The translations under genes were made by a program, and so were the position numbers. Below, in pieces: positions 17,501-25,139 of a DNA stretch of 64,000 bases (positions are counted from its first letter, which is position 1; each line of letters opens with the position of its first letter). The notes beneath the pieces are model-generated. The model made no database searches and was not told the DNA's origin. It saw only the letters and a program-made list of their open reading frames with translations. The stretch is taken from the NCBI GenBank assembly GCA_035533075.1, contig DATLUO010000068.1, positions 31,935 through 95,934 of the forward strand, written 5' to 3'. Source of the stretch: Pirellulales bacterium. GTDB taxonomy: Bacteria > Planctomycetota > Planctomycetia > Pirellulales > JAICIG01.

Positions 17501-17684
17501 GATCGTGTGGCCGATGGCCGCCGATGTCGATGACGCGACCGTCGAGGCGTGGAAGGTGCCGCACTATCCCACCCTGTTCTTGATCGATCGTTCGGGCAAA
17601 GTACGTCTTGCCGGCCTCTGGCGCGGCGACCTTGAGCGGGCAATCGTGCAGCTCTTGGAGGAGCCCGTGCCTGCTCGCCGGTAG
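14583..17684 (+). CDS. Exported ThuA-like / leucine-rich repeat / thioredoxin fusion
   Basis: The ATG at 14583 begins a signal peptide (AIAVFSLALFVVVVGAPASPAA). The 1033-residue protein then has three parts. Residues ~30-260 form a ThuA-like (class I glutamine amidotransferase-like) domain (VYTSPAAELLLDG, GLVTIHWASS, GHFYSNFEREPF). Residues ~360-880 form a long leucine-rich repeat array with the planctomycete consensus 'L..L.L..T.I.D.GL..L'. The C-terminal ~130 residues are a TlpA/thioredoxin-like domain with WCGPC (Cys929 and Cys932) and HYPTLFLIDRSGKV. The combination suggests a periplasmic redox protein carrying an interaction platform. No single described pathway uses this combination to my knowledge. 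Confidence 0.88.
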   Translation: MKAIAVFSLALFVVVVGAPASPAADANDRGKALSIGKQPDHPYGSHMYLHTCRMLAECLRLNGLQASVSDGWPKNEDDLRDVKTIVVYTSPAAELLLDGPQRERVDRMMKAGVGLVTIHWASSVMQQDFDRLGERWLSYLGGTWVSNVGLSTDTAELKQLMPEHPICRGWSGYELHDEYYLNPTISKAARPLLQVTTKGQDVVVSWAYERPDGGRAYGTTLGHFYSNFEREPFRRAIVNAILWTAKRDVPEAGARVDISDDILKLPPEKPRAPSRQDPARGNGSSRRTLKFPADRAVGTVYWRMPDGKPFLYAKHDQGWKPIGKTRRTVRVPAEAQVRLDVVKAASSDLAWLDDLQPDDIQLLNLRGTDVSDERLRHVARLTGLRALELDGTPISDAGFKGFERLTKLEEIDLGAFGEGREGSGAGDGAVRVLARLPKLRRLGLWSTKVTGSGLAELANCRSLTHLELNGTKVGDAGLAELVACQSLIHLRVEDTEISDAGLVHLAKLPQLEILWLGDNEGVTDEALKTVGQLVHLTTLDLMSTKITGAGLARLKDLKKLKRLFLDHNDIGEADLAHLEPLESLEDLRLYYIKGRITDVGAEHLARLKSLRALSGWFHFGDKGVALLAALPHLEQLLLNGHVTDASAGDIAKMKSLKKLWFQGCPITDAMLQSIAGLPNLEDLVLLRTRVTGDGFRYLRDASKLSTLSVEANDQKPANQPRPHLRELGKLAQINDLRIEGGSFVSGDLKDLAGLVNLERLDVSIPVDDDGASLLAGLKRLKWLQVSDGAITDVGLEHLSLLPHLEFLGIEGRFTDEGLMHLARLGELQRLWVASADITDAGLEELARRLPNLRYGAERRTTANGGEEVVSSDKDKIRRDAEDRAVLEAMEDKPPPALSVEGWLNAGEKGLDLKQLEGKVVLVDFWGTWCGPCRALTPKLKQLHAKYADKGLLIVGIHTTRFADTLPDYVKQESIVWPMAADVDDATVEAWKVPHYPTLFLIDRSGKVRLAGLWRGDLERAIVQLLEEPVPARR

Positions 17685-17731
17685 CAGCCTGAGCCACTCA
17701 GTCGCGTTCGGCCCGCAGCATTCAACAAGCA

Positions 17732-19021
17732 TCAACGCTCTTCGCGCGTCTTGGGCGGCTCGGTGATCAGTCGGGCGGAGCGGTTCCAGGTGAAATAGTT
17801 CCAGGCCCATTGAATGAGCACGAGCAGACGGTTCTGAAACTGCGCCAGGTAGAGCAGGTGAATGAAGAGCCAGGCCATCCAGGCAAAGAAGCCCGCCAAG
17901 TGGCAGCAGTAAAGATCGGCTACCGCCGCCGATCGACCGATCACGGCCATGTTCCCCCGATCGTGATAATGGAACGGCGGCGATGGCTTTCCAGCCGTGC
18001 GACGAGCAAGCACCTTCGCCACATAGCGGCCTTGCTGCATGGCCACCGGCGCCACGCCCGGCAGCGGTTGGCCGCCTTGATGGGCGAAATGCGCCATGTC
18101 GCCGATGACGAAAATCTCCGGATGTCCGGCAAGCGTCAGATCGGGCTCGACGACCAGCCGTCCCAGTCGATCGGTCGCGGCGCCGGTCGCCGCAGCCAGT
18201 CGATCGGCCAGCGGCGTGGTGCGAACGCCCGCCGTCCAAAGAACGTTCCCCGTCGGAATCACTTCCGTCGCACCGCCGCGCTCGACCGAAACCTCCTGTG
18301 AACGAACGTCGGTGACGATCGCGCCCGTGTAAACGGTGACGCCCAGCGTTTCCAACGTGCTCTGAGTGCGGCTGGAAAGATCGTCGGGAAACGCTTCCAG
18401 CAAGCGATTGCGTCCTTCGACCAGCAGAATGCGGGCGTCGGCGGGGTTGATGGATCGAAAGTCATGCCGCAATGTGTATCGCGCCAACTCGGCCAGAGCG
18501 CCGGCCAGTTCGACGCCCGTCGCACCGCCGCCGACGATGACAAAAGTCAGCCAGCGCCGCCGCGCGGCCGGGTCGTTGCTGCGTTCGGCCATCTCGAAGG
18601 CAGTCAGGAGCCGAGCGCGAATCGTGGTGGCGTCTTCAATCGTTTTTAAGCCGGGCGCCAACGGCCGCCAGTCGTCGTGCCCGAAATAGTTGAACTTCAT
18701 CCCGGCCGCCACGACGAGCGAGTCGTATTCGACGCGGCCATCGGCGAGGATGATTTGCCGCGCAGCGATGTCGAAATCGACGACCTCGGCCAGCAAGACC
18801 TGCGCATGCGGTCTACGCCGCAGCAGGCTCCGCAGCGGGACTGCCACGTTGGCGGGCGACAGTTCGCCGGTGGCCACCTGATAGAGCAGCGGTTGAAACA
18901 GATGAAAATTGCGGAGGTCGATCAACGTGACGCGCAGGGCCGCAGGCATGGCCTTCGCGGCGTACAGCCCGCCGAAGCCGCCGCCGACGATAACCACGCG
19001 GAGAGCAGAGTTATTGGTCAT
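17732..19021 (-). CDS. ndh: Type II NADH dehydrogenase (NDH-2)
   Basis: This is a 429-residue flavoprotein that oxidises NADH and reduces quinone at the membrane without pumping protons. The N-terminal FAD-binding motif is VIVGGGFGGLYAAK; the second dinucleotide motif, FVIVGGGATGVELAGALAE, binds NADH. An ATG..R..G-type FAD block (FVIGDMAHF) follows. The C-terminus carries hydrophobic/amphipathic helices (FFAWMAWLFIHLLYLAQF) that anchor NDH-2 to the inner membrane. It stands alone, with a 466-bp non-coding stretch upstream. Confidence 0.9.
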   Translation of the reverse strand: MTNNSALRVVIVGGGFGGLYAAKAMPAALRVTLIDLRNFHLFQPLLYQVATGELSPANVAVPLRSLLRRRPHAQVLLAEVVDFDIAARQIILADGRVEYDSLVVAAGMKFNYFGHDDWRPLAPGLKTIEDATTIRARLLTAFEMAERSNDPAARRRWLTFVIVGGGATGVELAGALAELARYTLRHDFRSINPADARILLVEGRNRLLEAFPDDLSSRTQSTLETLGVTVYTGAIVTDVRSQEVSVERGGATEVIPTGNVLWTAGVRTTPLADRLAAATGAATDRLGRLVVEPDLTLAGHPEIFVIGDMAHFAHQGGQPLPGVAPVAMQQGRYVAKVLARRTAGKPSPPFHYHDRGNMAVIGRSAAVADLYCCHLAGFFAWMAWLFIHLLYLAQFQNRLLVLIQWAWNYFTWNRSARLITEPPKTREER

Positions 19022-19087
19022 GCCATCGGCGCTTTAAAGATCGAGCGTTCCTGTAGGCTTTGTCGGAAAAGCCGCCGCGTCACGAAG

Positions 19088-19178
19088 GTAGGGTGGGACA
19101 AGCGAGTGGAACGAGCGTCAGTCCACCATCGCCCGCATTGGTGGGCCGGCGCTCGCAAGCTCGCTTGTCTTACCCTAC
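19088..19178. repeat. Palindromic repeat, GTAGGGTGGG family
   Basis: Two arms, 'gtagggtgggacaagcgag' and its near-complement ending 'cttaccctac', surround a short centre. The same element recurs at 22031, 33051, 40030, 48724 (one arm) and 50374. It lies in the gap between ndh and the 19488-20591 gene. The remaining bases of this gap (19179-19487) show no gene, RNA or repeat that I can support. Confidence 0.9.
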
Positions 19179-19487
19179 ACGCAACGGATTCCGGGTCAAT
19201 CCTGATGCGGGCCCATCTTCTCGTCACCGATGCAATAAAGGTATCACCAGCCAACACACAACGTCGCGGCGCGCGCTAGGAGACGGATTCCTCGACATCA
19301 GGGCAACGTTCTTCTCGGCTTCTTTTCGTGCAAACCACGGTCGTTCCTGCCCTGGTCGAAAGGCCCAGCCGAGCAACGACACTTTTGTCGCCGAATTCAT
19401 GGGGCATCGATCAACCTGCTCGCGCGGTTGGGCGCGCCGGGGGAATGCCAGGCAACGAGGCCGGACCTGCGCGGCGGCGAACCGGGG

Positions 19488-20591
19488 TCAACGCCTGCCG
19501 CCTGCCCGTGGCGGCCTGGCTAACTCGTCGCCGACAGGGCCTGCGACCTGCGACAGCGCGAGAAATGGCCGCACGATTTCTTCGCCAAAGCGCCGCGAAA
19601 AGCCAGGGCTGGCGTGAGACAGCAAGTGATGGCTGTCCGAAAAATCGGCGTCGCGACACCACGTCGTGGCGTCGAAGACCGGCACGCGCTCCTCACGTTC
19701 AAAGCGGTCCAGATACGATTCGATTTGCTGGCGAGCTTCCGGCGTGTACCAGCTCCGAAACGCCTCGCCTTCGGGCATCAGATAAAATCCAAGGCGAATG
19801 CCGCGGCGCCGGGCCACCTCGACGAACTCGCGTAATGCCCGGTCGGCGGTGGCCGTGATGCGAAAGTCCCACAGGGCCGGGGCATATTGACGCCGGGCCT
19901 CTTCACGCCGCCGCTCGGTCGACTCCCTGTCCGTCTCGCAGACCAGCGGCAGCCAACCGCAGGCGTCGAGCTCGCGCCAGGCGCCGTCTTGTCGCAGGCG
20001 GGTGTCGAGCCAGCCGGGAGATAGCCAGTTCAAGAGCTGAAAGCGGTAGCAAAACGCCGGCGCCAGCCGCAAGCGCGCCCACTGCCGCAGCCATTTCCGC
20101 GGCTGCGAGAGATAGCCGCCGACCACCGCCAAATCGTGCCGATCGAGGCTGTCGGGCCGCATCCACTGCTCTTCGCCCCATTCCCCCGGCTCCTGATGCA
20201 GCAGCAACGGATGTATCTCGGCCAAAATCCAGCGGGGCGAAATCCGCTGCTGGTGAATACGGTCGAGGAGTTGCAACTGTTGAATCGGTCCATAGCCGGT
20301 CAACGCCAGGTTGAACACGAGCGGCGCATCCGACGAGCCTCCCGTCAGAATATCCGCGGGACAAATGCCACTGGCCGACCGCGAGCTGCCGAGGACCAAG
20401 AGCAAGGGTGCTCGGGGTCGCGCGGCCAACTGCTCCTTGAGGCGACTGAGCTTGGCACCAAACTCCGGGTCGCGGACCGCAGGACTAAACTCGATCGTCG
20501 CCGCCAGGATTGCTTGGACGGCGACGAGCGTCACGCCCGCCCAATACAAGGCGGCGCGGCTGCGCCGGGACGACAACTTCTTCGGGTCCAT
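19488..20591 (-). CDS. Membrane-anchored SGNH-like hypothetical protein
   Basis: The ATG at 20591 (preferred over 20606) gives 367 residues. There is one N-terminal membrane anchor (AALYWAGVTLVAVQAILAAT), then an extracytoplasmic domain with LLLVLGSSRSASG, a GDS/SGNH-like first block, and a late DSHHLLSHAS block that would supply the Asp/His of an SGNH-type triad. Similar planctomycete proteins are often found next to MBOAT acyltransferases; no MBOAT gene is seen here. The function (for example acyl-ester hydrolysis/transfer) is only a suggestion. Confidence 0.75.
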   Translation of the reverse strand: MDPKKLSSRRSRAALYWAGVTLVAVQAILAATIEFSPAVRDPEFGAKLSRLKEQLAARPRAPLLLVLGSSRSASGICPADILTGGSSDAPLVFNLALTGYGPIQQLQLLDRIHQQRISPRWILAEIHPLLLHQEPGEWGEEQWMRPDSLDRHDLAVVGGYLSQPRKWLRQWARLRLAPAFCYRFQLLNWLSPGWLDTRLRQDGAWRELDACGWLPLVCETDRESTERRREEARRQYAPALWDFRITATADRALREFVEVARRRGIRLGFYLMPEGEAFRSWYTPEARQQIESYLDRFEREERVPVFDATTWCRDADFSDSHHLLSHASPGFSRRFGEEIVRPFLALSQVAGPVGDELARPPRAGGRR

Positions 20592-20660
20592 CAATGCTCG
20601 ATGCACTGGTCGCGTGAGCGGGAAGATCGGGCCAGAGTATCGAACGGCCCGCTCTCGGCG

Positions 20661-21323
20661 TCAACGCGAGTTCTCGGCCCTTGGTGGCCTGGTCCGCCGA
20701 CTGGTGGTCTGTTGGGCCAGATGGCGCTCGGGCGCCCGGCGGACCGTGGCGACTTGCGCTTCGACCTTTTGGCTTGTCTCCGGCTTCTCGTTCTCGGCCA
20801 AAGTCGGCGGCAACGCGGGGGCCTGCGGGCCGGCGGAGCCGAGCAGCATGGCTTGGCCCACCGGTTCGGGAGGCGGGGCGTAGCGGCGTTGTCCGCGCAA
20901 CTCGGGGTGGTGGCTGGCCTTGGCCGCCGTTAGATAAGGGTTGTAGCGAAACGGCCCGAAAAACAACAGGTTGCCGCGACCCACCACGTTGAAACGCCAG
21001 TTCGCTCCCCAATAATATCCACGGGGATAGTAGGGGCATCGGCGCACGTAGGTCGAAGGCGGATAGTAGAAGCGATCCATCCAGCGGACGCGAAACGACT
21101 GGGGCGTGAGAACCCAGGAAAGTCCGGCCGGATAGGGAGTATAGGGTGCGCTTTCGGTCACTTTGGCGGGAGTGCCCGACGGCGCGGTGGCGGCGTCAGC
21201 CGACGGCGCGGCAACGGTCTCATTGCTTATCTCATCAGCGGTTTGCGGTTCGTACTGTTCGGCGGCGCTGGTTCGCAGGGCCATCGTCACCAAAACGGCG
21301 CAGCAAAGAGCGGAGAGCTTCAT
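20661..21323 (-). CDS. Secreted Tyr/Pro-rich hypothetical protein
   Basis: The ATG at 21323 starts a typical signal peptide (MKLSALCCAVLVTMALRTSA). The mature protein, about 200 residues, has a Tyr/Trp/Pro/Arg-rich middle (FYYPPSTYVRRCPYYPRGYY, then GANWRFNVVGRGNLLFFGPF) and a disordered Pro/Ala/Glu-rich tail. I recognise no named domain. It resembles in style the Tyr/Gly-rich exported protein at 48848-49231. It lies 69 bp upstream of the membrane-anchored SGNH-like gene. Confidence 0.7.
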   Translation of the reverse strand: MKLSALCCAVLVTMALRTSAAEQYEPQTADEISNETVAAPSADAATAPSGTPAKVTESAPYTPYPAGLSWVLTPQSFRVRWMDRFYYPPSTYVRRCPYYPRGYYWGANWRFNVVGRGNLLFFGPFRYNPYLTAAKASHHPELRGQRRYAPPPEPVGQAMLLGSAGPQAPALPPTLAENEKPETSQKVEAQVATVRRAPERHLAQQTTSRRTRPPRAENSR

Positions 21324-21598
21324 CGTCGTCGGGGCCTCTGAAAAGAACAAGGTCGTACCTTGTATGGCAATCGGTCGAAAATGCCTGTGCATTGGGAGAA
21401 GTTGGTTGAACTGACAAACTTTGCCGGAACCGCCTGACCTGCCACAAGCAGGTGCTTCGTCGCCGGCCTCGCCGCCGTAGATCGGCGAGGAAACGGCCGT
21501 TTGACGCTGCGCATGGGGCGTCGTAAAATGAAACCCTGGCAGCCTGTAGGTTGCCGCTGCATTTCGGCATTGTTTGTCTTATTCGCGAGCGACGAAGC

Positions 21599-22024
21599 GT
21601 GATTGCTACGCCGCGGTTACTTGCTCTGAGGTTGTCTGTATCCGCTCGGCGAGCGGCGTGGCTCTGTTTTGCCGTGGCTTTGTGCTTGGCCGGGCCATCC
21701 CAGGTGGATGCGTCGTGCGGTGACTATGTCATGGTAGGCAGGCACGGCACGACCGTGGACGGACACTTCGCCTCCCCGTCCGATTCGCATACGCCTTTAG
21801 CGCCTATGACCCGATGCCGAGGGCCGAACTGTCAGAGGCAGACCCCCGCGCCGACCGCTCCTTCGCGCGGTCTTGTCACGCTACGAACGATCGAGCGTGC
21901 CTGCGGGATCAGCACCTCTGACCGGCCAGCACTCGCAACGGCCTGGTTTATGGCCGATCGCACGCTCAAGCCGCTCGACGGTCATCATCTTCCCATCGAG
22001 CACCCTCCTCGGCCCCATGGCTAA
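21599..22024 (+). CDS. Small secreted Cys-containing protein
   Basis: A GTG at 21599 begins a basic N-terminus and a hydrophobic signal (AAWLCFAVALCLAGPSQVDA). The mature part starts SCGDYVMVG and has a CRGPNCQR motif, a pattern I associate with small exported planctomycete proteins of unknown function. The product has 141 residues. The frame extends upstream to a TTG at 21551 but the signal peptide argues for 21599. Confidence 0.6.
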   Translation: MIATPRLLALRLSVSARRAAWLCFAVALCLAGPSQVDASCGDYVMVGRHGTTVDGHFASPSDSHTPLAPMTRCRGPNCQRQTPAPTAPSRGLVTLRTIERACGISTSDRPALATAWFMADRTLKPLDGHHLPIEHPPRPHG

Positions 22025-22030
22025 AACATC

Positions 22031-22176
22031 GTAAGGTGGGACCAGCGGGCTTGCGAGCGCCGGCCCACCGAGTTGAGGCCTCGGGTTTCAGGCGTCAGGA
22101 CAAACTACTTGGTGCCTGGTGCCTGACGCAGAACGATGGTAGGCCGGAGCTCGCAAGCTCGCTTTTTCCACCCTAC
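22031..22176. repeat. Palindromic repeat, GTAGGGTGGG family, arms separated by an insert
   Basis: The left arm (gtaaggtgggaccagcgggc...) and the right arm (ending ccaccctac) are separated by about 60 bp that include a second small palindrome with 'ttggtgcctggtgcctgac'. No gene is seen. Confidence 0.8.
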
Positions 22177-22244
22177 GCCCGCGTGCAATCGTTCCTCCTC
22201 AGCTTTATACCAGCCTTCGGGGCCGCGCCAAACGGCGTCGTTGA

Positions 22245-22290
22245 TCCCTTATCCCTCATCCCTCATCCCTCATCCCACTATCCCTCATCG
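22245..22290. repeat. CCCTCAT heptamer tandem repeat before a start codon
   Basis: Six imperfect copies of a CCCTCAT-type unit end six bases before the ATG at 22296. A shorter run of the same unit directly precedes the M81 gene start at 12917. Confidence 0.8.
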
Positions 22291-22295
22291 TTGCT

Positions 22296-25139
22296 ATGAC
22301 CACCGCTTCAACCGCGCCGCCGGAACCACGGCCGGCGCCAAAAAAATATGTCCGCGCAGTCGGTCCGCGACTGCGCAAGCTGCTCTATCTGGTGTTCGCC
22401 TTGCTGGCGCTGCTCGGCGCCAACTCGGGCTACCTGGCCAGCATCACCGCCCTGGAAGCCCTCACCGGCCGCACGTATCAGAACTACTTCTATCAATACA
22501 TGTTTCTGGGGCACCTCATTCTCGGCTTCGTTCTCATCGCCCCCTTCATCGCCTTCGGCTTGATCCACATGCTCAATTCGTGGAGCCGCCGCAATCGCCG
22601 CGCGGTGCGCGTGGGCTACGCCTTGTTCGCCGTCTCGATTCTGGTGCTCGTCACCGGCGTGCTGCTGACCCGCGTCGCCGGCCTGTTCGAGCTGAAGCAG
22701 CCGCAAACGCGCTGGCTGGTTTACTGGCTGCACGTGGCCTGCCCGTTGGCCGCCGGCTGGCTCTACTGGCTGCACCGCCTGGCCGGCCCGCGCATCAAGT
22801 GGAAAGTCGGCTTCGCCTACTCCGGCGTGGTGGGCGTGGTCGTGCTGGCCATGGTCGCGCTGCACGCCCAAGACCCGCGCAAGTGGAACGTGGCCGGACC
22901 CAAAGACGGCGAGAAATACTTCAAGCCCTCCGAGGCCATCACGGCCACGGGCAACTTCATCCCTGCCAAAACGCTGATGATGGACAATTACTGCCTGAAG
23001 TGCCATCAAGACGCCTTCCAGGGCTGGTTCCACAGCGCACACCACCTCAGCTCATTCAACAACCCGGCCTACCTGGCCAGCGTGCGCGAGACGCGCGAGG
23101 TGGCGCTGAAGCGCGACGGCAGCGTGCAAGCCTCGCGTTGGTGCGCGGGTTGCCACGATCCGGTTCCGTTCTTCAGCGGCGCTTTCGACGATCCGAAGTT
23201 CGACGTGGTGAAAGACCCCACCTCGCAGGCCGGCATCACCTGCACCGCCTGCCACGCTATCACCAACGTCGACAGCACGATCGGCAATGCCGACTACACC
23301 ATCGAGGAGCCGATCCATTACCCGTTCGCCTTCAGCGACAACGCCGTGCTGCAATACATCAACAACCAGCTCATCAAGGCCAAGCCGTCGTTCCACAAGA
23401 AGACGTTCTTGAAAGATTTTCACAAGACGGCCGAGTTCTGCTCGACCTGCCACAAGGTGAACCTGCCGAAAGACGTGACGCACTACAAAGATTTTCTCCG
23501 CGGGCAGAACCATTACGATCCGTACCTGCTCAGCGGCGTGTCGGGGCATGGTGCGAAGAGCTTCTATTATCCCGACAAGGCCAAGACCAACTGCTCCCAG
23601 TGCCACATGCCGCTGGAGAAGTCGAACGACTTCGGGGCGAAGCTGTTCGGCGACGCCACGGAGCTGAGCATCCACAGCCATTTCTTTCCGGCGGCCAACA
23701 CGGCCCTGGCTTGGTTCAACAATGCCCCAGCGGCGATGGCCGCCGAGCGGAAGTTTTTGGAAGGCGTGATGCGGGTCGATATTTTCGGCGTGCGCGAAGG
23801 CGGCGGCATCGACGGCAAGCTGATCGCGCCCTTGCGGCCCAAGCTGCCCACGCTCAAACCGGGCCGGCGTTACCTGCTGGAAACGGTGATCCGCACGCTC
23901 AAGGTCGGGCATCTTTTTACCCAGGGCACGGTCGATTCCAACGAAGTCTGGGTCGATGTCGCGGTGACCAGCGGCGACCGCGTGATCGGCCGCAACGGCG
24001 GCATCGGCGACGACGGCGAAGTCGATCCCTGGTCGCACTTCGTCAACGTGTTCATGCTCGACCGCGACGGCAACCGCATCGACCGCCGCAACCCGCAAGA
24101 CATCTTTGTGCCGCTTTACAACCACCAGATTCCGCCGGGCGCCGGGCAAGTGGTGCATTATGAGCTGCGGTTGCCCGACGACCTGACGCGGCCGGTGACG
24201 ATCGAGATGAAGCTGCAATACCGCAAGTTCGACCAGCGGTACCTGGATTACATCACCAAGTCGGCCAAGCCGGGCGACAATCCGATTCGCGGCTACACGC
24301 CGGGCCAGCCGTTCCGCAACGATTTGCCGGTGACGACGCTGGCGGTCGATCGCGTGACGCTGCCGGTGGAAGGCGTCGAGGCGAAAACGCAGATCGTCGA
24401 GTCAAAGATCGACCCCTGGCAGCGCTGGAACGATTACGGCATCGGCCTATTGTTGGAAGGACAGGGCGGGGCCAAGGGCGAGCTGAAGCAGGCCGAAGAG
24501 GCGTTCAATCGCGTGGAGGAACTGGGCCGCTACGACGGGCCGCTCAACCTGGCCCGCGTGTACTTCACCGAAGGGCGGCTCGACGAGGCCGTCGACGCCC
24601 TGAAACGGGCGGCCGAATTCACCAGTCCACCCGCACCGAGCTGGACCATGAACTGGCTGAGCGGGCAGATCAATCGCCAGCAAGGCCACTTGGTCGAGGC
24701 CGAAAGGAATTTTCGTAGCGTGTTGGAAGAGAAAACGCAGGAGATGATCGACCGCAATTTCGACTTCAGCCTCGACTATGAGGTGATCAACCTGCTGGGG
24801 CAAACGCTGTTCGACCTGGCCAAGCAATCGCACGGCCCCAAACGGCAGGCCCAGCGAGAGGCGTATCTGCGGCAAGCGGTCGGAGAGTTCGAAAAGACGC
24901 TCACGCTCGACAGCGAGAACGTGGCCGCGCATTTCAACCTGCAGCACCTTTACGCCCAGCTCGGCGAGAAGCAAAAATCGGAAGAGCATCACAAGCTGCA
25001 CCTGCGGTACAAGTCCGACGACAACGCCGGCGACCGGGCGATGGCGCTGGCCCGCCAAAAGTATCCGGCGGCCAATCACGCCGCCGAATCGGTGGTCGTG
25101 TATTCCTTGCACCACCCTACGGAGAACCCGAATGACTGA
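22296..25139 (+). CDS. Membrane-bound pentaheme cytochrome c with TPR domain
   Basis: The 947-residue protein begins with about five membrane segments (residues ~28-190) containing spaced histidines, similar to a cytochrome b561-type anchor. Five heme c motifs follow: CLKCH (233-237), CAGCH (283-287), CTACH (316-320), CSTCH (382-386) and CSQCH (433-437), with extra His ligands nearby. A beta-rich middle region is followed by tetratricopeptide repeats (about residues 690-900). It probably moves electrons between the quinone pool and extracytoplasmic partners. Its stop overlaps by eight bases the start of an ASPIC-UnbV protein, implying a functional pair. Confidence 0.88.
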   Translation: MTTASTAPPEPRPAPKKYVRAVGPRLRKLLYLVFALLALLGANSGYLASITALEALTGRTYQNYFYQYMFLGHLILGFVLIAPFIAFGLIHMLNSWSRRNRRAVRVGYALFAVSILVLVTGVLLTRVAGLFELKQPQTRWLVYWLHVACPLAAGWLYWLHRLAGPRIKWKVGFAYSGVVGVVVLAMVALHAQDPRKWNVAGPKDGEKYFKPSEAITATGNFIPAKTLMMDNYCLKCHQDAFQGWFHSAHHLSSFNNPAYLASVRETREVALKRDGSVQASRWCAGCHDPVPFFSGAFDDPKFDVVKDPTSQAGITCTACHAITNVDSTIGNADYTIEEPIHYPFAFSDNAVLQYINNQLIKAKPSFHKKTFLKDFHKTAEFCSTCHKVNLPKDVTHYKDFLRGQNHYDPYLLSGVSGHGAKSFYYPDKAKTNCSQCHMPLEKSNDFGAKLFGDATELSIHSHFFPAANTALAWFNNAPAAMAAERKFLEGVMRVDIFGVREGGGIDGKLIAPLRPKLPTLKPGRRYLLETVIRTLKVGHLFTQGTVDSNEVWVDVAVTSGDRVIGRNGGIGDDGEVDPWSHFVNVFMLDRDGNRIDRRNPQDIFVPLYNHQIPPGAGQVVHYELRLPDDLTRPVTIEMKLQYRKFDQRYLDYITKSAKPGDNPIRGYTPGQPFRNDLPVTTLAVDRVTLPVEGVEAKTQIVESKIDPWQRWNDYGIGLLLEGQGGAKGELKQAEEAFNRVEELGRYDGPLNLARVYFTEGRLDEAVDALKRAAEFTSPPAPSWTMNWLSGQINRQQGHLVEAERNFRSVLEEKTQEMIDRNFDFSLDYEVINLLGQTLFDLAKQSHGPKRQAQREAYLRQAVGEFEKTLTLDSENVAAHFNLQHLYAQLGEKQKSEEHHKLHLRYKSDDNAGDRAMALARQKYPAANHAAESVVVYSLHHPTENPND

